This document shows, piece by piece, positions 42,146 through 51,193 of a stretch of DNA of 64,000 nt; position 1 is the first letter of the stretch; each line of letters opens with the position of its first letter. The notes under the pieces are model-generated. The model saw only the letters and a list, made by a program, of their open reading frames with translations. It was not told where the DNA came from and ran no database searches. This stretch comes from Candidatus Dadabacteria bacterium. GTDB lineage: Bacteria; Desulfobacterota_D; UBA1144; Nemesobacterales; JADFKM01. The stretch is taken from the NCBI GenBank assembly GCA_022564935.1, contig JADFKM010000002.1:5852-69851 (forward strand), in the 5' to 3' direction. A program made the translations under genes and the position numbers.

Positions 42146-43234
42146 CTAAACAACATCGCTCCATTCTTTTTCGAGTATTTCCACCAATTCCTTCACCGAT
42201 TGGGACTTGGATTTATCCAGCACCAGAATGGCGTCCCCGGTGTCCACCACTATCACGTTACGAAGACCGACAATGCCGACCGGCTTATCGCCTCCTATGA
42301 CCAAACAACCTGAGGAATCAACCGAAATTCCGTCACCGAGCATCACGTTTTCACTTGCATCCCTGCGTAGATACACGTCCAGCGCCTCCCAACTGCCCAA
42401 GTCGCTCCAGGGATAGTCCACGGGAATTACCACCGTATCCGTGGATTTCTCAAGCAGAAGCTTGTCTATAGACCCGTCTTCGACCGTGGAATAAAAATTC
42501 TCAATTGCGCCCTCTGCCCCATCTCCGCCTATTCCCTCCTCAAGCTCAGTTAGAGAGGTCCTCCACTCGGCGAGGGTCATTTTGATCTCCTCAAGCACCC
42601 TCTTTGCTTTCCACATGAACATACCGCTGTTCCAATAGTACCCGCCCTCCTCAAGATAAGACCTTGCCTTTTCGATATCGGGCTTCTCGGTGAACTCAGA
42701 GACCATTCTTACCTCATGTGCGTCAATCTTACTGATTAACTCACCCGACCTTATGTAACCATAACCGGTCTCAGGACTCTTTGGCTTGAGGCCGAACATA
42801 ACAAGCGGACTCGCCCCTGAGGGCAGCTTGGTATCCAAAACCTTCTCTCCGACCATCACCGCTTTATTGAACGCTTCTTCGTCGCCTACCGCATGGTCTG
42901 AGGGAAGAACCAGCATCGCCGCCTCAGGGTCAACTGAGCTCAAATGTGCGGCGCCGAGCGCTATGCAGGCACATGTGTTTTTCCCCACAGGCTCAAGGAT
43001 TAAGTTTTGTTTAGGCAGCTCGGGGATTTGTATCAAGGTCTGCTCCGCGTACCTCCGGACGGTGACTATCAAAACATTCCCGATAGGCACAATGGGAAGA
43101 ACTCTGTCCACCGTGTGCCTCAGCATCGTTCTATCCCCTATAAGGGATAGGAACTGCTTGGGCTTACTCTTCCTTCCCAGCGGCCAGAATCTCTTCCCCT
43201 CCCCGCCAGCCATAATGAGAACGTAGATTCGCAT
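42146..43234 (-). CDS. manC: Mannose-1-phosphate guanylyltransferase
   Basis: A 362-residue nucleotidyltransferase that makes GDP-mannose for glycans. The N-terminal signature is MAGGEGKRFWPLGRKSKPKQFL. Later features include VLPSDHAVGD, FTEKPD and PVDYPWSDLGSWEAL. The length fits the short type without a fused phosphomannose isomerase domain. It stands alone, divergent from metF. No Shine-Dalgarno is visible. Confidence 0.9.
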   Translation of the reverse strand: MRIYVLIMAGGEGKRFWPLGRKSKPKQFLSLIGDRTMLRHTVDRVLPIVPIGNVLIVTVRRYAEQTLIQIPELPKQNLILEPVGKNTCACIALGAAHLSSVDPEAAMLVLPSDHAVGDEEAFNKAVMVGEKVLDTKLPSGASPLVMFGLKPKSPETGYGYIRSGELISKIDAHEVRMVSEFTEKPDIEKARSYLEEGGYYWNSGMFMWKAKRVLEEIKMTLAEWRTSLTELEEGIGGDGAEGAIENFYSTVEDGSIDKLLLEKSTDTVVIPVDYPWSDLGSWEALDVYLRRDASENVMLGDGISVDSSGCLVIGGDKPVGIVGLRNVIVVDTGDAILVLDKSKSQSVKELVEILEKEWSDVV

Positions 43235-43295
43235 AGAACAGCCATTCCGATATTCACCGGCTCGGAAAGCACAAAGCTACACCATCACAGTTGAT

Positions 43296-43327
43296 TTGAC
43301 AAACATAACCCGCACAGAAAAATTATA
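43296..43327. promoter_or_regulatory. Overlapping divergent promoter elements, metF and manC
   Basis: In the 96-base divergent spacer a consensus -35 TTGACA (43296-43301, plus strand) points at metF, with only a poor -10 at the right distance. On the minus strand an extended -10 TGGTATAAT (TATAAT at 43322-43327) points at manC. The two would overlap, so the genes may compete for polymerase. Confidence 0.35.
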
Positions 43328-43330
43328 CCA

Positions 43331-44215
43331 ATGAAATCTTTTGAAGATCTCTTGGCCTCTAAACCTACTATTATAACGGTTGAGGTCACACCTCCCAAGG
43401 GAGCCGATTCCCAGGAAATCATCGGACGGGCAAAAAAACTCAAAGGGCTTGCCGACGCCATCAACATTACTTCATGCCCAATGGCTAAGCTGAACATGAG
43501 CTCGGTGGTCTTCGGCCATCTGCTAAAAACAACCCTCGACATAGACGTTCTCGTGAACGTAACGACCAGAGACCGGAACATTCTGGGCATTCAAAGCGAG
43601 CTGCTGGGAGCCCATGCCCTGGGGATCAAAAACCTGGTATCCCTCAAGGGAGACAGAATGAGCATCGGGGATTTCCCTGACAGCGCAGAAGTGTTCGAGG
43701 TCAACTCTATCGAGCTGCTGGGTATAATAAAAAACCTCAACACGGGTCTTGACGCCCTTGGAAGAGGGATTAAAGGCGGAACCGACTTCTTCTCCGGAGC
43801 CGTGCTAAACCCCAACAACCTAGCCTCAAAAGACAACCTTCTTAGAAGAATAAAGAAAAGGCAGCAGCTCGACGTGAAGTTCTTTTTGACCCAGCCGCTC
43901 TATTCCATAGACAAGATACTCGCCTTCGGAGACTTAGTGGGAAATACGGACATTCCCATTATTTTAGGCATCCTACCGCTCAAAAGCCGCAAAATGGCCG
44001 AAACCATATCCAAGGGACTGCCGGGGGTCGAGATTCCCACGCGCATTCTCGATAGAATTAGCGAGCTTCCCGATGAAGACATAAGGAGCTATGCGCTTGA
44101 GAACAGCCTGACAAAAATGGAAAAGGTCAAAGACAGCTTCGCCGGCTTTCACATCATGACGGCCGGAGACCTGACCTACGCAAAAAACCTTATAGAGCTT
44201 TTCAACAAGAGTTGA
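43331..44215 (+). CDS. metF: Methylenetetrahydrofolate reductase
   Basis: A 294-residue flavoprotein of the MTHFR barrel family that produces 5-methyl-THF for methionine synthesis. VEVTPPKGADS near the start, NVTTRDRN, LLGAHALGIKNLVSLKGD and FFLTQPLYS match the reductase domain. The sequence looks closer to the reductase half of fused YitJ-type proteins than to enteric MetF, but no homocysteine methyltransferase domain is attached. It has no ribosome binding site, and its stop lies just before the methyltransferase start. Confidence 0.88.
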   Translation: MKSFEDLLASKPTIITVEVTPPKGADSQEIIGRAKKLKGLADAINITSCPMAKLNMSSVVFGHLLKTTLDIDVLVNVTTRDRNILGIQSELLGAHALGIKNLVSLKGDRMSIGDFPDSAEVFEVNSIELLGIIKNLNTGLDALGRGIKGGTDFFSGAVLNPNNLASKDNLLRRIKKRQQLDVKFFLTQPLYSIDKILAFGDLVGNTDIPIILGILPLKSRKMAETISKGLPGVEIPTRILDRISELPDEDIRSYALENSLTKMEKVKDSFAGFHIMTAGDLTYAKNLIELFNKS

Positions 44216-44220
44216 AGTAC

Positions 44221-44904
44221 ATGCCCGAGACAGAGCCGCTTTTCACTAAATTAGCCGGAAACTACGACCGTCTAAACAGCATATGCAGCTTAGGGATAGA
44301 TGCATCGTGGAGAAAGAGGCTTGCCGCCGAGATTGGGCAGTGTCAACGCGTCCTCGACGTCGCCACAGGGACGGCGGAAGTGTGCATTGAAGTGGCCAGG
44401 AAGTGGCCCGATGCGAAGATAACGGGTATCGATCCGAGTTCCCATATGATCCGTATTGCGGAGGAAAAGACGCGAAAATTAGGCCTTGAGGGGAGAATCG
44501 ATCTGGTTGAAGGCTCCGCAGAGAACCTGCCGTTCGAGGACGGCTTATTCGACGCCGTGACCATAGCGTTCGGCATCAGGAACACCGTCGATCCGCTGCT
44601 TTCATTGAGAGAGATGGCCAGGGTGCTGAGGCCCTCAGGAAGTATCGGGGTGCTCGAATTCGCGGTGCCCTCTAACTCGTTGTTCTCACCCATTTATATG
44701 TTCTACATGAGAAACGTCATACCGCTGCTCGGCTCAATATTTGGCTGCAGGCCGGAGTACCGATACCTTGCCGAATCTATTCCAAGTTTTCCACAGCGCA
44801 CAGAGTTTGCCGAGCTCATGAGGGACGCCGGCTTCGAGCCGCCACGATGGTTTGAACTCACCCTGGGAATAGTAGTTCTCTATTCGGGGGTCAAGGCATC
44901 TTAG
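44221..44904 (+). CDS. UbiE/MenG-type C-methyltransferase
   Basis: A 227-residue class I SAM-dependent methyltransferase. The SAM motif is VLDVATGTAEV, followed by ITGIDPS, and the quinone-methylase features DAVTIAFGIRN and LREMARVLRPSG are clear. It probably methylates demethylmenaquinone or a ubiquinone precursor. The ATG with AAGAG about nine bases upstream is preferred; a TTG three codons earlier overlaps the metF stop. Its stop overlaps that of the convergent luciferase-like gene by 4 bases. Confidence 0.85.
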   Translation: MPETEPLFTKLAGNYDRLNSICSLGIDASWRKRLAAEIGQCQRVLDVATGTAEVCIEVARKWPDAKITGIDPSSHMIRIAEEKTRKLGLEGRIDLVEGSAENLPFEDGLFDAVTIAFGIRNTVDPLLSLREMARVLRPSGSIGVLEFAVPSNSLFSPIYMFYMRNVIPLLGSIFGCRPEYRYLAESIPSFPQRTEFAELMRDAGFEPPRWFELTLGIVVLYSGVKAS

Positions 44905-45914
44905 CGGCCGAATATCTCCAGTATGGCCTTCTGGTATTCCCCCACCTCGTCGAAGTCCAGGTAGTAATGGGGAGCGCTCAATATGGGCAGGTCTACGTAC
45001 CGCCTGTATTCCTGAACCCTCCTCCTGCATTCTTCAACGTCCCCTACAACGGCAAAGGCTCTGACCATTTCATCGCTTACGTTCTTTATCATGGAATCTA
45101 GGTCTTCTTTAAAGAAGGCCTCACGGATTAAAGCGGCCTCCCGCTCGAAGCCGTGCAGCTTAAAAGGGGGTGCATAAGTCTTGACCGTCGCATAAAAAGC
45201 AATGGTTCTTCGAGCGGCATCCTCCGCCCTCTTCCTGTCCTTAGAGGGAGCGCATGTGATTATGGACGAGAGAGTAAAGTCCCCTCTATCCCTGCCCGAT
45301 ACCTCAAGTCCCGATTTGATGCTTGGGCACACCACCTCCTTCAAATACTTTAGAGCGCACACAACATGCCCGATGTAGCCGTCGGCCACGGCACCCGCAG
45401 CCTTTGTCATGTTCTTCCCCACACCCGCTAGGAATATAGGTATGTCCGTCCTGGCTGGTTCGAATGCCCTGTGATAACCCTTGAGGTCTATGTCGTAGTA
45501 CTCCCCCTTATAGGTAACGGCCTCTCCCCGATGGACACCCTCGAACATCAACCTCAATAACTCTATATACTCGCTTATCCTTTTGACGGGCTTACCGTGT
45601 GAGATACCGTGCCACAGCTCGTTCGTACGCTTCGCCCCGCTCCCTAGACCGAGTACGAGCCTGCCTCCCGAGATCTCGTCGATGTCAAAAGCGGTAAGGG
45701 CCATTAGGAGGGGGGTTCTGGTAAAAGCAAGCGCTACTGCCGTGCCGAGCTTGACAGTGCTCGTGTGAAGGGCTGCGGCCGCAAGCTGCCCGAAGGAAGT
45801 CCTGTAAAGCTCGGTAGCCCAGACGGAGTCAAAGCCCGCTGCTTCGGCGTCACCTGCAAGCCGTGCTATTCCTGAGATGGTGTTTGAATCCAGTATCAGG
45901 CCGGTTTTCTCCAT
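44901..45914 (-). CDS. Luciferase-like (LLM) flavin/F420-dependent oxidoreductase
   Basis: A 337-residue bacterial-luciferase-fold protein. Landmarks are AGFDSVWATELY near residue 28, KLGTAVALAFTRTP, a GRLVLGLGSG loop and IFLAGVGKNMTKAAG. Such proteins use FMN or coenzyme F420 to oxidise varied substrates; neither cofactor nor substrate can be fixed here, and no F420 genes are in the window. There is no ribosome binding site. Upstream lies the 654-base non-coding region. Confidence 0.82.
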   Translation of the reverse strand: MEKTGLILDSNTISGIARLAGDAEAAGFDSVWATELYRTSFGQLAAAALHTSTVKLGTAVALAFTRTPLLMALTAFDIDEISGGRLVLGLGSGAKRTNELWHGISHGKPVKRISEYIELLRLMFEGVHRGEAVTYKGEYYDIDLKGYHRAFEPARTDIPIFLAGVGKNMTKAAGAVADGYIGHVVCALKYLKEVVCPSIKSGLEVSGRDRGDFTLSSIITCAPSKDRKRAEDAARRTIAFYATVKTYAPPFKLHGFEREAALIREAFFKEDLDSMIKNVSDEMVRAFAVVGDVEECRRRVQEYRRYVDLPILSAPHYYLDFDEVGEYQKAILEIFGR

Positions 45915-46046
45915 AATAACCCGCTCGATAAAACGGCATCAACAATCTTACAGACTAAAATATAATGGGAAAAACGCGTTTAATACAAAATCAACGGCAC
46001 GCAATGCTGACAAACAATCTGAAAATTACTGCCGGATAGATCTTGC

Positions 46047-46100
46047 GGAGCCATATCTGCAATTAAAACAGGTGGAGCCATATCTACAATTAAAACAGGT
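46047..46100. repeat. Tandem 27-base direct repeat (two copies)
   Basis: Two head-to-tail copies, 46047-46073 and 46074-46100, differ at a single base. The unit begins GGAGCCATATCT and ends AAAACAGGT. It looks like a recent slippage or duplication event. Confidence 0.9.
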
Positions 46101-46317
46101 ATGGTAGCCGTAAAAGCTTAAACCTTGCCAGTTCCTGTTTAATGACCATGATATCTCTCTCGACAGCGGTTTTTAAAATTAACAAGACCGATATAGCGGC
46201 CTTACTTCTCTGGCTCTAGCCCGGATTCGCAAGTAGGTCTAAATTCTCATAAAAACAACTATCCGCTTCGTTGTAAGACACTGTTCAAACCTCCGGTTTT
46301 TTAAGTATAGGGTAGCA

Positions 46318-46332
46318 CTTCGCTAAGCGAAG
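46318..46332. repeat. Perfect 15-base palindrome
   Basis: CTTCGCT and AGCGAAG arms around a single A. No U-tract follows at once on either strand, so a terminator role is doubtful. It could be an operator or a relic. Confidence 0.5.
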
Positions 46333-46568
46333 GCAAAGCATCCAATGGCACTACAGGGACAAAACCCCTCGCGTTCTCTGGTTTGTATATGCCCCCGTAG
46401 CTTTAGTCGATCTATCTCCCGAGTTGCTCATGGGCATCTATGAAAGTCGGGGTTTGCGACTTTATTTTAGGATTAATTTCAGGGCAGGCGCAAGACTATA
46501 CCTTAAAATTTACTCTGCTAATTTTTTTCAGCTTACAATGAACTTAACAATGTGTGACAGAATCCTCA

Positions 46569-47132
46569 TCAAGTGCTTTCCTGAATCACCTCACTCAGAA
46601 GCCGGGTCAGCGCCTCCTCCTTATACCTGATGCTCTTAAGGATCTTTTTCGCCCTTGCTGATAGGCGCCGATAGCCCCAGAGTGCCCGCCGCTTGGTCTC
46701 CTGCCAACCCTCACGCCGGGAATAGAACGTTAGGTTGACGTCGAAATAGGAGATGCCGTCCGCATCCTTGAGCAAATCGGAGCGGGGGTCGCCGCCCTTC
46801 TCATGGTAGGTTACCAGACGGCAAGCCTCTTCCACGACGCTCCGCTCCACGCCGCACGCAACCAGAATCGGGCGCAGTATTTCAGCCCCATTGCGGGCAT
46901 GGGCGGCCTTGAAAGCGTCGTAATCGTAAAAGTCCGCACGTTTTACCTTGGTCTCCTCGATTGCCCGGTCAATGTCATGAGCCAGCGCCGCAATCTGCAA
47001 TGCATAGTCGGCATTCGGGTCTAGGTGTAACAGCCATGCCAGCGTGTTATCAGCATGACGCGGGTCCTCAGGCACCCGGGAGCCAGCGATTATCAAACGA
47101 ATTTTCTGTTTTGCACAATCGATGCTATCCAT
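46569..47132 (-). CDS. HD-domain-like metal-dependent hydrolase
   Basis: A 187-residue protein. The HD-superfamily ligands can be placed: H26 (PRHADNT), H52-D53 (LAHDIDRA), H110 (TYHEKGGD) and D123/D125 (LKDADGISYF). Function unknown; HD proteins hydrolyse phosphate esters or nucleotides, and this one has some DUF4202-like flavour. The ATG at 47132 lies inside the end of the upstream fusion gene (8-base overlap), which implies coupled translation and perhaps a shared pathway. A longer start 17 codons upstream adds unrelated residues. Confidence 0.75.
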   Translation of the reverse strand: MDSIDCAKQKIRLIIAGSRVPEDPRHADNTLAWLLHLDPNADYALQIAALAHDIDRAIEETKVKRADFYDYDAFKAAHARNGAEILRPILVACGVERSVVEEACRLVTYHEKGGDPRSDLLKDADGISYFDVNLTFYSRREGWQETKRRALWGYRRLSARAKKILKSIRYKEEALTRLLSEVIQEST

Positions 47133-48453
47133 CGCGGGTAATAATGACCCTACGCAGGGTCTCGAGATTCGTGACCACGGCAATCAGGGCCAGCACGGGC
47201 AGTACCAGATTTGTCACCGCGCCTAGAAAGATAAGAAACACACGCACATCCCGGCCCAGGCGCAACTCGGCCCTGCCTCCGGCTGCGATGCGCGAGCGCA
47301 TCAGGCTGTCGTACTTGTCCGCCGTGTAACTCAGCATGAACGAGCCGATGATGGCCATAAAACCGGTGAGCAAGATCCAGCCGTTCGCTTCGGTAGCCAG
47401 GATGTGCCAAGTCAAGCCAAGCAGAAGAAAGGCGTCAGCGTAGCGGTCCAGCACCGCGTCGAACCAGCCGCCATAGTCGCTGCACTGATACTTGAGCCTG
47501 GCCACTTCGCCATCGGAACCGTCAATGATGGATGCGAACTGCGCTAGTACACCACCCAGGAGCAGGGCGAGATACCCGCCCATTGCAAACAGTCCTGCAG
47601 CAAGTAGGGAGCACAGAAAAGAGAACAGGGAAATTTGATTGGGGGTGATATTATATTTGGCCAAATGGCGGGAAAACCTCAAGGAGATGGGGCGGTTTAA
47701 ATAACGCGATACAGGCCCGTCATTAAACTTGTTACGGAGATTATCTAGGAGTGCCTTTTCCGCCTTCCTGAAGGTCACAGAATCATCTACATCTATCCAG
47801 AAACCGCTCGTATAGATCGCTTTAGCTTGTCCCTCGGCGGCCAAATTCCGTACCGCCCTGGACAAGGTGGTGCAGCCGTTTTTTTCTTTACATCGCTCCA
47901 GTGCATTAAAAATGGCAGAGGAGCAGAGGAAAACACCGGTATCTAAGGCGTTGAAGTCAGTCAGTCCCTTGCCGATATCACTGATCTTCCCATCTTCCAC
48001 CTTTACGCGGGTAACTTCCTCTATAACGATGAAGGGGTTCCTGGTGTCTGCGTCGACCCCGAGTGCGATCTCCCCATCGGCCAAGGTAAACGCTAACAAC
48101 TCACGGGCAAGGGACGGATCAAAGAGGTGATCCGCCATGAGCAGCAAAAACGGCTCACTCAGATGCTCCCGCGCCGTAAACACCGAAAGACCGTTTCCTT
48201 TTTCCCAATCGTCATTAACCAGCGTCGTAATACGAATCGAAAGACGAACCGACAGCCGGTTCAAGAAATCACGAACACGGTCCCCATTGTAGCCGGTAAC
48301 CACATAAAACTCATGCACCCCTGCCTCCATGGCTGAGCGGATGACCCGTTCAATCAAGGGGACGCCCAGGATAGGAATGAGGGGTTTGCTGTCATACCTG
48401 TGCTGCAGCCGACTACCCCTACCCGCCGCGATAATCAGGCACTTGATATCCAT
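47125..48453 (-). CDS. Fused NTP transferase/CDP-alcohol phosphotransferase (IPCT-DIPPS-like)
   Basis: A 442-residue two-domain protein. Residues 1 to about 235 form a sugar-nucleotidyltransferase domain (LIIAAGRGSRL, SKPLIPILG, LLMADHLFD, VKVEDGKISDIGKGL, ALDTGVF). Residues 245-442 form a membrane CDP-alcohol phosphotransferase with the full D-x2-DG-x2-AR-x8-G-x3-D-x3-D motif from D311 to D336 and several hydrophobic helices. The same domain order and many of these strings occur in inositol-1-phosphate cytidylyltransferase/di-myo-inositol-phosphate-phosphate synthase of thermophiles such as Archaeoglobus. The product here (a soluble solute or an inositol-type lipid) is inference. A GAGGAG touches the ATG. 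Confidence 0.82.
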   Translation of the reverse strand: MDIKCLIIAAGRGSRLQHRYDSKPLIPILGVPLIERVIRSAMEAGVHEFYVVTGYNGDRVRDFLNRLSVRLSIRITTLVNDDWEKGNGLSVFTAREHLSEPFLLLMADHLFDPSLARELLAFTLADGEIALGVDADTRNPFIVIEEVTRVKVEDGKISDIGKGLTDFNALDTGVFLCSSAIFNALERCKEKNGCTTLSRAVRNLAAEGQAKAIYTSGFWIDVDDSVTFRKAEKALLDNLRNKFNDGPVSRYLNRPISLRFSRHLAKYNITPNQISLFSFLCSLLAAGLFAMGGYLALLLGGVLAQFASIIDGSDGEVARLKYQCSDYGGWFDAVLDRYADAFLLLGLTWHILATEANGWILLTGFMAIIGSFMLSYTADKYDSLMRSRIAAGGRAELRLGRDVRVFLIFLGAVTNLVLPVLALIAVVTNLETLRRVIITRDG

Positions 48454-48536
48454 CTCCTCAGTTGTTGATAAGGAATTTTGATTTGCGATATTATTTTTGA
48501 ACGAGCTTTTGTTACGGTTACGAGCCGGAGGAATTA

Positions 48537-49343
48537 TCAGGACTTTTCTTCCTCATTCTCAGAGCCTTCGCCGTCCTCGGACCCCTCACCCTCTTCGGTG
48601 GTTTCTTCTCCGGCATCGGCTGTAGGTGCTTGCTCTCCGACATCTTTAGCATCGGCTGGCTCGGGCTCTTCTGGAGATTCCTTGAGGGATTCCTCTTGAG
48701 GTTGCTCCGCAGCGGGAGCTTCAGCCTCGGCCGGGTCTTCTCCAGCTTCTGCATCGGGCGCGCCTTCAGCATCGATAAGCCCGAGCTCTTCGGCGGATTC
48801 TACCTTGGAGCTTTTGGCACGTTTCGGTTTTTTCTCTGAAGGCTGCTCTTCGGCCTCAGAGGCTCCCTCTTCTATCGGTGACTCCTGCGCCGAAGGCTCC
48901 GTCTCTAGAGCGGCTTCGGTTTTTTGTTCTGCCTTAGCTCCGGCTTTAGCTTTCGACCTCTTCTTCTTCTCAGGCTCGGGCTCGTACTCTTCTTCAACAA
49001 GCTTGATCAACGATATGGGGGCGTTATCACCTCTCCTGAACCCCAGTTTTACGATCCTAGTATAACCGCCCGGCCGTAATTTAAAGTGCGGAGCAATCTC
49101 TTCGAACAGCTTCTTGAGCACTTCTTTGTCCTGAATATCGGCTGCGGCCCTCCTCCTGGCATGCAGAGTTCCCTGCTTGGCAAGGGTTATAAGCTTCTCG
49201 GCGAACCTGCGCAGCTCTTTTACCTTAATGTCGGTAGAGTGTATCTTCCCAAGACGGAAAAAATCGGTGGCCATGTTCCGCAGCATAGCCCTTCGGTGTT
49301 CTGTAGTTCTGCTGAGTTTTCGTCCCGCTCTTCTGTGTCGCAT
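48537..49343 (-). CDS. rplQ: 50S ribosomal protein L17 with long acidic C-terminal tail
   Basis: Residues 1 to about 118 are a normal L17 ([20 protein letters not shown] start, [13 protein letters not shown]). The remaining 148 or so residues, from [10 protein letters not shown] on, are low-complexity and rich in Glu, Ala, Pro and Ser, ending EEEKS. Most L17 proteins stop near 120-140 residues, with modest tails in some phyla. The frame is continuous and acidic throughout, so it is not a frameshift artefact. It is the last ribosomal gene of the cluster and lies 29 bases after rpoA. Confidence 0.93.
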   Translation of the reverse strand: MRHRRAGRKLSRTTEHRRAMLRNMATDFFRLGKIHSTDIKVKELRRFAEKLITLAKQGTLHARRRAAADIQDKEVLKKLFEEIAPHFKLRPGGYTRIVKLGFRRGDNAPISLIKLVEEEYEPEPEKKKRSKAKAGAKAEQKTEAALETEPSAQESPIEEGASEAEEQPSEKKPKRAKSSKVESAEELGLIDAEGAPDAEAGEDPAEAEAPAAEQPQEESLKESPEEPEPADAKDVGEQAPTADAGEETTEEGEGSEDGEGSENEEEKS

Positions 49344-49372
49344 GTGATTTCCTCCGAACTCCTGCGCAGGTC

Positions 49373-50407
49373 TTATACAGTAGCTGTGCTCTCGCTCGCT
49401 CTCCTGGACTTTTCAGCTTCAAATACATCTTTATTAATAGTCATACCGAGAGAAAACCCCATCTCGGTCAGCCTTTCCTTAATCTCAAGCAGCGAACGCT
49501 TCCCGAAATTTTCCAGGTTGAGAAGCTGTTCCTCCGTTTTCTGAATCAATTCGCCTGCATACTCAATTTGAGCCTTTCTCAAACAGTTCAGTGACCTTGC
49601 CGAGAGGTCAAGGTCGTCTATTACCAGGAACAGCACCTCCTCAGTACCTTTAACATCCAAGGTATCGTCGGCTTGGGGTATTTCATCCATTTCCTTTTCA
49701 TCGAAGTTGATATAAACTGATAGCTGCTCTCTGAGTATCTTTGCCGCATAGGCTAAAGCGTCCTCAGAAACTATTGTGCCGTTAGTCCAGACCTCCAGAG
49801 TCAGCCTCTCGTAATCCGTTCTCCTGCCCACCCTCGCGTTTGTAACCACGTAGTTAACCCTGCGCACGGGTGAATACAGGGCGTCTATGGGTATAACGCC
49901 TATGGATCTTTGCTCGTGGGCTCTTCTCTCAACCGGTTCGTATCCGCGGCCCATATCGACCGTCATCTCCATTTCGATCTTCGACCCCTCGGATAGAGTC
50001 ACTATAATGTGTTCAGGATTGAGGATTTCCACCTGATGAGTTGTGATGATGTCCCCAGCGGTGACCTCACACTCGCCCATGGCGCTAATGCGAAGTATCT
50101 GTTGCTCATAAGTATGCATCAACATCTGCACGCCTTTGAGATTAAGAACAATTTCAGTGACATCCTCTTTAATCCCCGTTATGGTGGAAAACTCATGAAG
50201 TACCCCTTCGATCTTTACAGAAGTTATGGCCGGGCCCTGAATAGATGAGAGGAGCACTCTGCGCAAGACGTTGCCCAGGGTTACGCCGTACCCACGCTCA
50301 AGGGGCTCGCATATAAACTTCCCATAATTAGGAGTAGAATTTCTAACATCTTTTTCAAGATTTTTGGGTTTAATAAGTTCCTGCCAATTCCTCTGAAATT
50401 CCTTCAC
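49373..50407 (-). CDS. rpoA: RNA polymerase alpha subunit
   Basis: A 344-residue alpha subunit. The N-terminal assembly domain contains [17 protein letters not shown]. The C-terminal DNA-binding domain has [21 protein letters not shown] and [13 protein letters not shown]. The start codon is GTG with GGGAGGG just upstream. It sits between rpsD and rplQ as usual. Confidence 0.96.
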   Translation of the reverse strand: MKEFQRNWQELIKPKNLEKDVRNSTPNYGKFICEPLERGYGVTLGNVLRRVLLSSIQGPAITSVKIEGVLHEFSTITGIKEDVTEIVLNLKGVQMLMHTYEQQILRISAMGECEVTAGDIITTHQVEILNPEHIIVTLSEGSKIEMEMTVDMGRGYEPVERRAHEQRSIGVIPIDALYSPVRRVNYVVTNARVGRRTDYERLTLEVWTNGTIVSEDALAYAAKILREQLSVYINFDEKEMDEIPQADDTLDVKGTEEVLFLVIDDLDLSARSLNCLRKAQIEYAGELIQKTEEQLLNLENFGKRSLLEIKERLTEMGFSLGMTINKDVFEAEKSRRASESTATV

Positions 50408-50469
50408 TTTTCCCTCCCAATTAATATTGTCTATATTTTGAGTAAAAATTGTCTTAGAGAATTCAAACG

Positions 50470-51108
50470 CTAAACCTTGGAATAAAATTCCACAATTAAT
50501 TGCTCTTCAATAGGAATGGTTACATCCGCCCTTGTAGGGAGCCTCGTAACTGTCCCTTTATAATATTCTTTATCCAGCTCAAGCCAGTCGGGGAAGCCTC
50601 TCCTTTCAAGCAGCTCAAGCGACATGTTCACTCTGTCCATTTTCTTGCTCTTGGACTCAAGCTCAATGGAATCGCCGGCACTTACAATGTAAGAAGGAAT
50701 ATTCACCCTCTTTCCGTTTACCCTTATATGACCGAACCTGACCATCTGCCGGGCCTCTTTCCTGGAACTGGCGAACCCAAGCCGGTAGACAACATTATCC
50801 AGGCGGCTCTCAAGCCTCACAATTAGAACTTCGCCGGTGACTCCTTTTGTGCGGGCGGCTTTCTCAAAAAACCTCCGGAACTGCCCTTCGGTTAGGCTGT
50901 ACATCCTCTTCACTTTCTGCTTTTCCCTCAGCCTGATGCCGAAATCGGTAACTTTTATGCGGCCGCGGGCATGACCATGCTCCCCCGGGGGCTGGTCGGG
51001 GCGCTTCTCCACCGCACACTTATCCGTGTAGCATCTCTCGCCCTTCAAAAAAAGCTTCATCCCTTCTCTTCTGCAATGCCTGCAAACCGCTCCGATATAT
51101 CTAGCCAA
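50470..51108 (-). CDS. rpsD: 30S ribosomal protein S4 (zinc type)
   Basis: A 212-residue primary 16S rRNA binder. The N-terminal zinc knuckle has C9, C12, C26 and C31, so this is the C+ form. The S4 RNA-binding domain contains [21 protein letters not shown]. The start is TTG with GGAGG about eleven bases upstream. It follows rpsK by 85 bases. Confidence 0.95.
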   Translation of the reverse strand: MARYIGAVCRHCRREGMKLFLKGERCYTDKCAVEKRPDQPPGEHGHARGRIKVTDFGIRLREKQKVKRMYSLTEGQFRRFFEKAARTKGVTGEVLIVRLESRLDNVVYRLGFASSRKEARQMVRFGHIRVNGKRVNIPSYIVSAGDSIELESKSKKMDRVNMSLELLERRGFPDWLELDKEYYKGTVTRLPTRADVTIPIEEQLIVEFYSKV

Positions 51109-51193
51109 TTATCACTCTTCCTCCATGTGTGTCATAGGGAAACCTATGAACTAAATCCTTGAGTCGAAAAAAAATATTATGTCCTAGCATCGA

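Larger units (their letters stand above)
45915..46568. other. Long degenerate intergenic region
   Basis: A 654-base gap with no convincing gene. It holds a tandem 27-base duplication and a 15-base perfect palindrome (both listed). A short minus-strand frame at 46090-46206 ends in a plausible protein-like tail (ELARFKLLRLPYLF) and may be a gene remnant, but I cannot identify it. The region separates the luciferase-like gene from the HD/cytidylyltransferase pair and may mark a past insertion or deletion. Confidence 0.5.

Noticed and set aside
45877-46107. 76-codon plus-strand frame with a repeated EPYLQLKQV motif
   Set aside because: The repeat is just the translation of the tandem 27-base DNA duplication, and the frame overlaps the start of the luciferase-like gene on the other strand.
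46090-46206. Possible minus-strand C-terminal gene remnant
   Set aside because: About 38 codons with no upstream continuation; too short to identify, so only noted in the intergenic entry.
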